A stretch of 64,000 bases of DNA from Apricaphanius iberus. Taxonomy: Eukaryota; Chordata; Actinopteri; Cyprinodontiformes; Aphaniidae. The stretch covers positions 186,001 through 250,000 of the forward strand of contig JAPXFQ010000248.1 of NCBI GenBank assembly GCA_028564705.1, written 5' to 3'. Made by a program: the position numbers and the translations under genes. The notes beneath the pieces are model-generated. The model made no database searches, was not told where the DNA came from, and was given only the letters and a program-made list of their open reading frames with translations. Positions 58,114-64,000 of the stretch are shown here, piece after piece (the first letter of the stretch is position 1; the number at the start of each line of letters is the position of its first letter).

Positions 58114-60864
58114 CTACGGTGAGCGGCGTAGACCATTTGATTCCACAGACTCAATCGCTTTCAGAAGAAAAATAACTGACAAAAAATTATGAAACTGTAA
58201 GGCTGAGTTTTGTGATTTTGTACGGTGAATAGAGTATCATATAATAAATTCTAAACGCAGTAATCTTATTAAATACCTTATCTTAAATTAAGTCAAATAA
58301 TTTTGAGTTATCTAGTAAATCACTTGTAGTAGACAACCAAGTAATTCCTGAAAATACAAACCATTCTTGATGTCTTCCATAAACTCAAGGAATAAAAGTT
58401 CAGTTATATCTCTCATCTTCTTCAAACTTCTTTTTTTTAAGACAATGATATATACATCTCTGACATATTCTGTCTTTGATTATTGTGGCATTTTGCAAAT
58501 AGAAATTATTTTTGGTCATTTTAACTGGCCTAAAACAGGAGAAATTTGGTCTTATATAACTTTAAACAGTGAGAGAAAGTTGTATATGTCTATTTATTTG
58601 GTGTATGCAAAATTTCAGCTTCAACTAAAGATATTCACACTGAACTTTGATATATCTGCATCATTCCATTAGCTTCGGTTTTATTCTTATCTATTTATTT
58701 TTTCCTATATTTTTTTTCTGTAGTTGATTAGTTTTCTTCTTATTTTCATTCTCTGATACTAGTCTAGTTGAATTTTACTACTCAAGTTAAACAGTTTCTT
58801 GAAATACTTATTTTGAACTGGAATTTGAATTTTTTTTGTCTAATAAATCATATTTTGGGGAGAATATGTTTAATTATTCTGTATGTGTGTACTGGGCTTG
58901 TTTTTCTTTAGAACTACATTGCATATATCTATTCTAGAACATCACACCTCACCAGGAATTCCTACTGACCTAAACAGGGAGCTGTTTGGCGAATAAATCC
59001 TAAAATTTAGGACAATTTTGCTGCTTTTATAATGTTTTATGGGCAAAGTAAACCTATTGTTGAAAAGACAGAAAGCAGATCCTAATGTATTTTTGCTTTA
59101 AATCAACTTGTTTTTCTTAACTCATAACCTAAGCAACAAAAATAATAGATTTATGGATTATACTTTTTATGATAATTGATTGTTCATAGACAGCAGAGAT
59201 GAGCTGAGGAAATAGCGACACAATTTTGATATACGTGTCTTCATACAGGTATGCATTGCCAAAATGACAGCACACATGTTGGCTCTAATTTTAATGCTTT
59301 TACTGAGGAACAATATTGTGTTTTATTTTTCACATATGATCAGTATAATGCCTGCTACTTGGATTTATTTTTTATAGGTATTGCATTATTTTCTAATTTT
59401 CAAAAAAACAACTGCTTCTCTGTCCAAAAAATCTCTTCAACTTTCAGAATTTGGAAGTTATTTATTATAATGATGTGTTTTTGAATGAACTATAATAGTT
59501 AAAAGGGCTAAACAAAATATTCTACACTGACAGGATGGTAATAACATTTCAGTCAACATTTAATTTTCTTTGTGAGAGCAGTTGCATTATGAATATGAAA
59601 GACTCAAGAGAAAAAGTAGGATGCAAATATTAGTATATGACGTCATCAAACAGGTTAATTATGCTATGACCTAACAAGAACTAGTTCATGTTGGAGCAAT
59701 GAACTTAGTAATAATGTTATAATGTTTCGGTGGTTAATTATAAACATTAATCAATTCTTTTTTGACCTTTTCTATATTAATTTAGAACTGGTTCTTGGCA
59801 CAACACTTTATTTATGTAAACATTTTTCTGTATGATACCTGAACTGATGGAATGCTATCAGGGAAAGGAATAAACGTATGTTCCACTGCATGAAGGGTCC
59901 ATGTGTGAGGTAAGGAGTAGTAAATGTTTCGTAAACAAACAAACCATGTGTTTGACCGAAAACACATGTGTTGTTCACAGCAACAAAGCTTGGAACTTCG
60001 AGAGTCTTCTTGGAAAACACCGTTGTGATATTTTGATTCCACTGACGTGGCATTTTCGCTGAAAAAGTTACATCTCCACATCGCCCTGTTGAGTCTGAAA
60101 ATGTTACTCTTAGTAATGTTTTGCTCAAAAATAATACGTAATTTTTTCCAGCATACCTTTATTGATTTTATTAAGTTGTAATCCAAATACAAAGCCATTA
60201 GGACACTTCAATCTAATCCCATTAGTACACAGGATAAACATAATGCAATGTCCAACCTATAATATTGTTTTTAAAGCAGTAAGGGCGAAATTTAGGAATT
60301 AAAAGACAAGCTGTAACAAAGTTATTTTTTTAAATACTCAACTCAAACTACATTTGCTGTAACACAAAGATACGCAGAGTAAACATAAAGTCAAGTTTTC
60401 AAATTATGAAATCGCATTTTAAAGGGAAAAATATCTACTCAAACCAAACCGACCCTTTACTAAAAAGTAAGGGAGAGTCTTGGGGAGTCTCAAGACCCTC
60501 CCAGAAAAAGCCTTGACCCCTCATTTGAGACCAGATGGCGAAACGATCGCTTCACGGTAAGAGCCAGGTGCAGGGAATCACAGCGCTCTGCGTCTGGTGT
60601 GAACTAGAAGAAACAAAGAAGAAGAGCAGACTGAAGACTTAAGAGGAGCAGAGAAAAAGACAGGAGATGAAAAAAGAATGGTCAATATTGTGAGTGAAGT
60701 GAACCTCTTTCTCTTGTATTGCTGTATTTAACATAAATACTAACCTATTCTTGTGTGCTATAAACTCATATGTTGCAGTAAATCACACCTGTGCAGGCTA
60801 AAGAGATTAATTAATTAAAAAGCAAAGTAGTTGATATGCTGTCTTGTTTTTGTTGTTTAGTAGC
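58114..60864. other. Intergenic DNA upstream of stx8, no gene recognised
   Basis: AT-rich sequence without a recognisable exon. Two overlapping minus-strand reading frames at 59808-60198 (about 106 and 128 aa) match nothing I recognise. In mammals STX8 is head-to-head with CFAP52, but no CFAP52-like (WD-repeat) exon is visible here. Confidence 0.5.
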
Positions 60865-60969
60865 AGTAAAATGCAGTCCACTGCATTGTTTTGTTTTCAT
60901 AAGCCCCCCCTTGAAATGACCAGGACCCCCATTGCACCCCACAGTCAAAATTGTCTGGAGCCGCCACTG
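60865..60969. repeat. One end of a DNA transposon
   Basis: The minus strand begins CAGTGGCGGCTCCAGACAAT and continues with C/G-rich 'TGGGGTGCAATGGGGGTCC', a familiar hAT-type end. The partner end is not found. Confidence 0.45.
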
Positions 60970-61196
60970 CTCATGATCCTACTCCATGATCTCTAGAATC
61001 AAGAATTTTTTTAAACAGAATATGTCTGAGAGGATGAAGTTAGCAAAAAGATCTGAAAAGCTACTCATTTTGCCATAGTCTAAAGAAATTCAAAAAGAGT
61101 GTCTGTTGTTTATCCAGGATTGCTGTTCTGAGATTTGAGTTCTGCTTATTGTTTATATATTTATATTAAACTCTGCCAAGAGGTTATGTTTTGCCA

Positions 61197-61230
<34 letters not shown>
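61197..61230. repeat. (GTCT)n microsatellite
   Basis: About eight uninterrupted GTCT units. Confidence 0.9.
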
Positions 61231-61787
61231 TAGCAACACAACTCAAAATGTTATTGGCGGATTTCAATAACATTAGGAAATGTCCACAATGAGAGAAGGC
61301 ACAACTGATTAGATTAGAAACACAATTCTGAAGTCTCCAGATCATATAAATCATAATGACTTAAGCCTAGTATATGCTTTTTCATCTTCTGAGGAGCAGA
61401 TTTATGTAGCATCATTATCACTCAATGCAAAGGCTCTCCGATGGCTACACAAAGACAAATGGAGTAGAACCCAGTTTGTTCAGCATAACATCAGCCCCAG
61501 ATAATTTCTCCAGAACATAGCTCTACAGTTGATATAAATGGTAGACAGTGTAGATTTCAGGTATTACATGCTTTTTGGTGCAAGGCATATGGTCTTTTGG
61601 TGATTTTGAAAACCAAGAGATGTAGAGAACAACAAAACAGAACACTGTGTTCGTTTACATGCGTTTTTGTAGAGTATTTAATGAGCTGCCCTTCTAATAA
61701 AAAGGTTTCCAGCTCTATCAAATCTCACTCTTTGCCGGTCATTGGTCTTTAAGTAGATGTGCATTAACAAACTGGAAATAAACTGTC

Positions 61788-61974
61788 GTTGACCAGAGAC
61801 GAAACTGCAATAGTAGGCAGACCTGCCAGACAAGGTCTGCACCCCCTGCTGTCCTGCTGGAGAATTGATTTGCAGTGCTGACACTAATAGAGAAGTATAC
61901 AAAGGAAAACGTCTCTGTCAAATACGTGTGCATGTGGGTGCAAACGTGCTGATGGAGAAGTAAAAACGAGGCTT
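61788..61974 (+). repeat. Unclassified dispersed repeat, copy B
   Basis: It starts GTTGACCAGAGACGAAACTG and ends AGAAGTAAAAACGAGGCTT, with the same internal order as 35626-35814 and the same orientation. Confidence 0.5.
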
Positions 61975-62866
61975 GAACATACACACTGGAAATATTAATA
62001 CAACTGTCAGTCATCGGGTGGCACCATATGCACAGCAGATAAGGAAAACCATGACTCAGATCATTTTCAGAAGAAGAAAAAAGTAAAAGAAAATTGCTTT
62101 AGAAGTAATGTAAGGGGAGATTGGCTACCTTCTCATTTTTATTATTTATAGCTGAGGTACAACAAAACAAAAAAGTGAATTATTTTTTACTTAAAAATGG
62201 CATCCTTATATGAAAACTGCATTCACTTTGTTTATTATTTTTTGGTAATCCGAGTGGAGCAGAAAAGCAAAACCAGGACAAATCTATGAGGGAGCAAACA
62301 CTTTTTCACATCACTGTATATTAAGATTTACTTTTTGTGTTTATTTCATTCTATTTTCCTTTTTCCTTTAGGGACACAACTAATTTACTTTAGTTTTAAG
62401 ACCTGAAGAGAACACACACTTTATCCATTAACATGTTCAATCAATAAATAGCCTAATTAAATAAATCTATAAATAACCGTAATTTTCTCAGAGAGCCTAT
62501 ATTCCACCAGTGTACATAAAGGAATTTCTCCAGTGCTAAATGAGGAGGGAAATATTTTATCAAATACTATATCTTAATCTCTATGTGTTAAAGAACAGAC
62601 TATGGAAAGTTCCTATATTTTTCTAAGACAGTACAAGCAAGAAAAATGTGTTTTCTTCAGAACAGTTGATCCATGAAATGGGCCTCTATTTTGGTTCTTA
62701 TGCTAGACATTTTGATGCCTTGTTTTTCTTCGGCTCAAGGAATTATGGTGGTACTGTGGATACAGTTCTCAGAAACAGGCCCTTTGTTGCGAAAGTTAAA
62801 ACAGGAAAATCACTGGAACTTTTCCCTTTTGGTAGGTGCATCACCGCAAACAAAGCGTTGCTAACT
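61975..62866. other. Upstream region of the TBC1D24-like gene
   Basis: AT-rich intergenic DNA leading into the proximal promoter. No exon recognised. Confidence 0.4.
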
Positions 62867-62872
62867 CACGTG
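62867..62872 (+). promoter_or_regulatory. CACGTG E-box upstream of the TATA box
   Basis: The site reads CTCACGTGACC, close to the USF/TFEB-type motif TCACGTGA, about 20 bases before the TATA box. The spacing is typical of a proximal promoter element; binding is not shown. Confidence 0.4.
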
Positions 62873-62890
62873 ACCTCAGCACTCAGCTTC

Positions 62891-62897
62891 ATATAAA
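62891..62897 (+). promoter_or_regulatory. TATA box of the TBC1D24-like gene
   Basis: ATATAAA lies 76 bases upstream of the ATG. A start of transcription about 30 bases downstream would leave a 5' UTR of roughly 50 bases inside the same exon. This fits a focused, regulated promoter. Confidence 0.5.
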
Positions 62898-62972
62898 GCC
62901 CTGATGCTCTGAAAGCGCATGTACTGAGAAGAGGCGCTATACCTTGTGGAAAGCTTTTGTTCCCTGTTTGAG

Positions 62973-63172
62973 ATGATCCAGGTTTCGAGAACGCCAGAGT
63001 TTTCAAACTTTGCAAACATGAATTTGATGTCTTTTGCACCTACTGAACAAGACCTAAACTCCTTGTCGACAGGCAGAAGACCAAGGTCTCATTCCTATAA
63101 CAACTCAAAGGACAGTAATAACTGTGGCTATCAAGAACAAAAAAAGGAAACCACTGTAAGACCTCGCTCCAG
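62973..63172 (+). CDS. TBC1D24-like coding exon 1
   Basis: It encodes 66 residues from MIQVSRTPEF to TVRPRS plus two bases of Arg67, ending at donor GTATGT. The sequence is rich in Ser, Asn and basic residues and is probably disordered. I recognise no domain in it. A GTG at 62946 is in frame upstream but is not a plausible start. Confidence 0.65.
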
Positions 63173-63942
63173 GTATGTTTTTATCCTCATCTTTGGACCC
63201 TTTGTGGTTCAGTAATGTAGAATAAATTACAAATAGGGCATTGGTATGTGTGTTTGTTTTATACTCATCCAGATTTTTGATAACAGCTTTCACAGTGAAT
63301 GTCTAACTGCACAAATAACAAGTGCTACTGATTGAGGAATTTGTATTCGATCCCTTCTTTAGGTCCTTTTACAGTTATGAGACATCAGAGCTGCACTCAA
63401 ACTATGACACAGGAAACTTTTTACGGTCTTGTCCACTGAGGCAGAGAATAAGCTCACAGTTACAAAATCAAATGTCCAAACGAGAGGATAACAACGAGAA
63501 TGTGTGTGGTGTTCCAGTCAACTCAAAGAAGACTAAACCAAATAAGCTTTCAAGAGACATAAATGGTACTGAAACAATGCTTTATAGTTTTATAATTGGA
63601 TTGTAATTTTTTTTTTTACAAAAACTGCAAAAGAACATAGATTTTAAAACTTGCTGCATGAATATGGTTATCTCACTCAGGCAGTAAAGGCAACACCATG
63701 CCAGTGTCCATGATAACCATCTCTGAGTCAGACAACTGGGAGATTTGCTCCAGCTCTGGTATGAAGTATGGACAGTTTGTGGACTGGGAGAAGATTGATC
63801 CAGAACCCGCAAAGAAATACCAGCAGATCCTGAAGAGTGGGCATCAGCAGCTAAAAACTATGGGCCGAGAGGGTTTCTGGGCCTTGTCGCATACACTGAG
63901 GGCCAAAGCATACTATCATATCATCCATAACATCAATTCCAG
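62973..63942 (+). CDS. TBC1D24-like gene, first three coding exons, cut by the window edge
   Basis: Three plus-strand exons (62973-63172, 63363-63565, 63681-63942) join in frame at GT-AG sites and encode 221 complete residues plus part of residue 222. Residues 166-222 (QFVDWEKID ... REGFWALSHTLRAKAYYHII) closely match the start of the TBC (Rab-GAP-like) domain of TBC1D24, whose human sequence has [20 protein letters not shown]. TBC1D24 family proteins combine TBC and TLDc domains and act in ARF6-linked and synaptic vesicle trafficking (family knowledge). The TLDc part would lie beyond 64000. Oddly, about 160 Ser/Asn/Lys-rich residues precede the TBC domain, whereas human TBC1D24 has almost none. 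The start codon is the first ATG after an in-frame stop at 62925-62927 and lies about 80 bases past a TATA box. It is probably a fish paralogue rather than the tbc1d24 orthologue. Confidence 0.72.
63363..63565 (+). CDS. TBC1D24-like coding exon 2
   Basis: It encodes 67 residues between the split codons Arg67 and Gly135. Acceptor CTTTAG gives this start. A second in-frame acceptor (TTTACAG) at 63373-63374 would shorten it by four residues. The donor is G|GTACTG. The sequence is low in hydrophobic residues, with no recognised domain. Confidence 0.65.
63681..63942 (+). CDS. TBC1D24-like coding exon 3, start of TBC domain
   Basis: It encodes residues 136-221. The first 30 continue the extension; then QFVDWEKID (166-174) and REGFWALSHTLRAKAYYHII (197-216) give the match to the TBC1D24 family. 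The acceptor is ACTCAG and the donor is GTAAGG. The human TBC1D24 exon at this point is much longer and is not interrupted here, so the intron position supports a paralogue. Confidence 0.8.
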
Positions 63943-64000
63943 GTAAGGACAAATATCATGTCATTTATGTGAGACATTTCTTTGAAATATATTCTTAATG

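Noticed and set aside
58023..62890. A CFAP52 (WDR16) first exon head-to-head with stx8
   Set aside because: Expected from mammalian synteny, but no WD-repeat coding sequence with splice sites was found.

Overview
The window is animal nuclear DNA, almost certainly from a ray-finned (teleost) fish. The evidence is GT-AG introns, CDS pieces of 17 to 134 bases spread over 50 kb, and a dense load of typical fish transposons: Tc1-like, hAT, PIF/Harbinger-like and TTAA-target elements, tRNA-like SINEs and L2-type LINE tails. No operon, rRNA gene, tRNA gene or CRISPR array is visible. I cannot name the species.

Two host genes can be supported. The first is stx8 (syntaxin 8, a late-endosomal Qc-SNARE). 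It lies on the minus strand and is complete: eight coding exons run from the start codon at 58020-58022 down to the stop at 7446-7448. They join in frame at GT-AG junctions into 717 nt (238 aa). Its introns fill most of the window, and intron 6 alone is about 32 kb. The second is the 5' end of a plus-strand gene at 62973-63942 whose third coding exon matches the start of the TBC domain of TBC1D24. It has a TATA-containing promoter and runs off the right edge. The two genes are head-to-head, about 5 kb apart.

Layout: 1-7.3 kb is the 3' flank of stx8, with a TTAA-target MITE and a 1.9 kb hAT-type element. 7.4-7.5 kb is stx8 exon 8. 7.5-16.9 kb is intron 7, with hAT elements near its upstream end. 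16.88-16.98 kb is exon 7. 17-49 kb is intron 6, which holds a multiply nested Tc1 remnant (18.1-20.3 kb), an intact Tc1-type transposase gene with an apparent DD38E triad inside a Harbinger-like MITE (24.2-26.4 kb), and many older repeats. 49-58 kb holds exons 6 to 1, with hAT, foldback and LINE insertions. 58-63 kb is the intergenic promoter region, then the TBC1D24-like gene.

The genes probably share a membrane-trafficking theme: a SNARE for late endosome fusion and a TBC/TLDc-family protein. Nothing in the sequence shows that they work together. I found no novel multi-gene system. The most noteworthy items are the intact DD38E transposon, the nested insertions with readable target duplications, the unusual N-terminal extension of the TBC1D24-like protein, and several dispersed repeats I could not classify.
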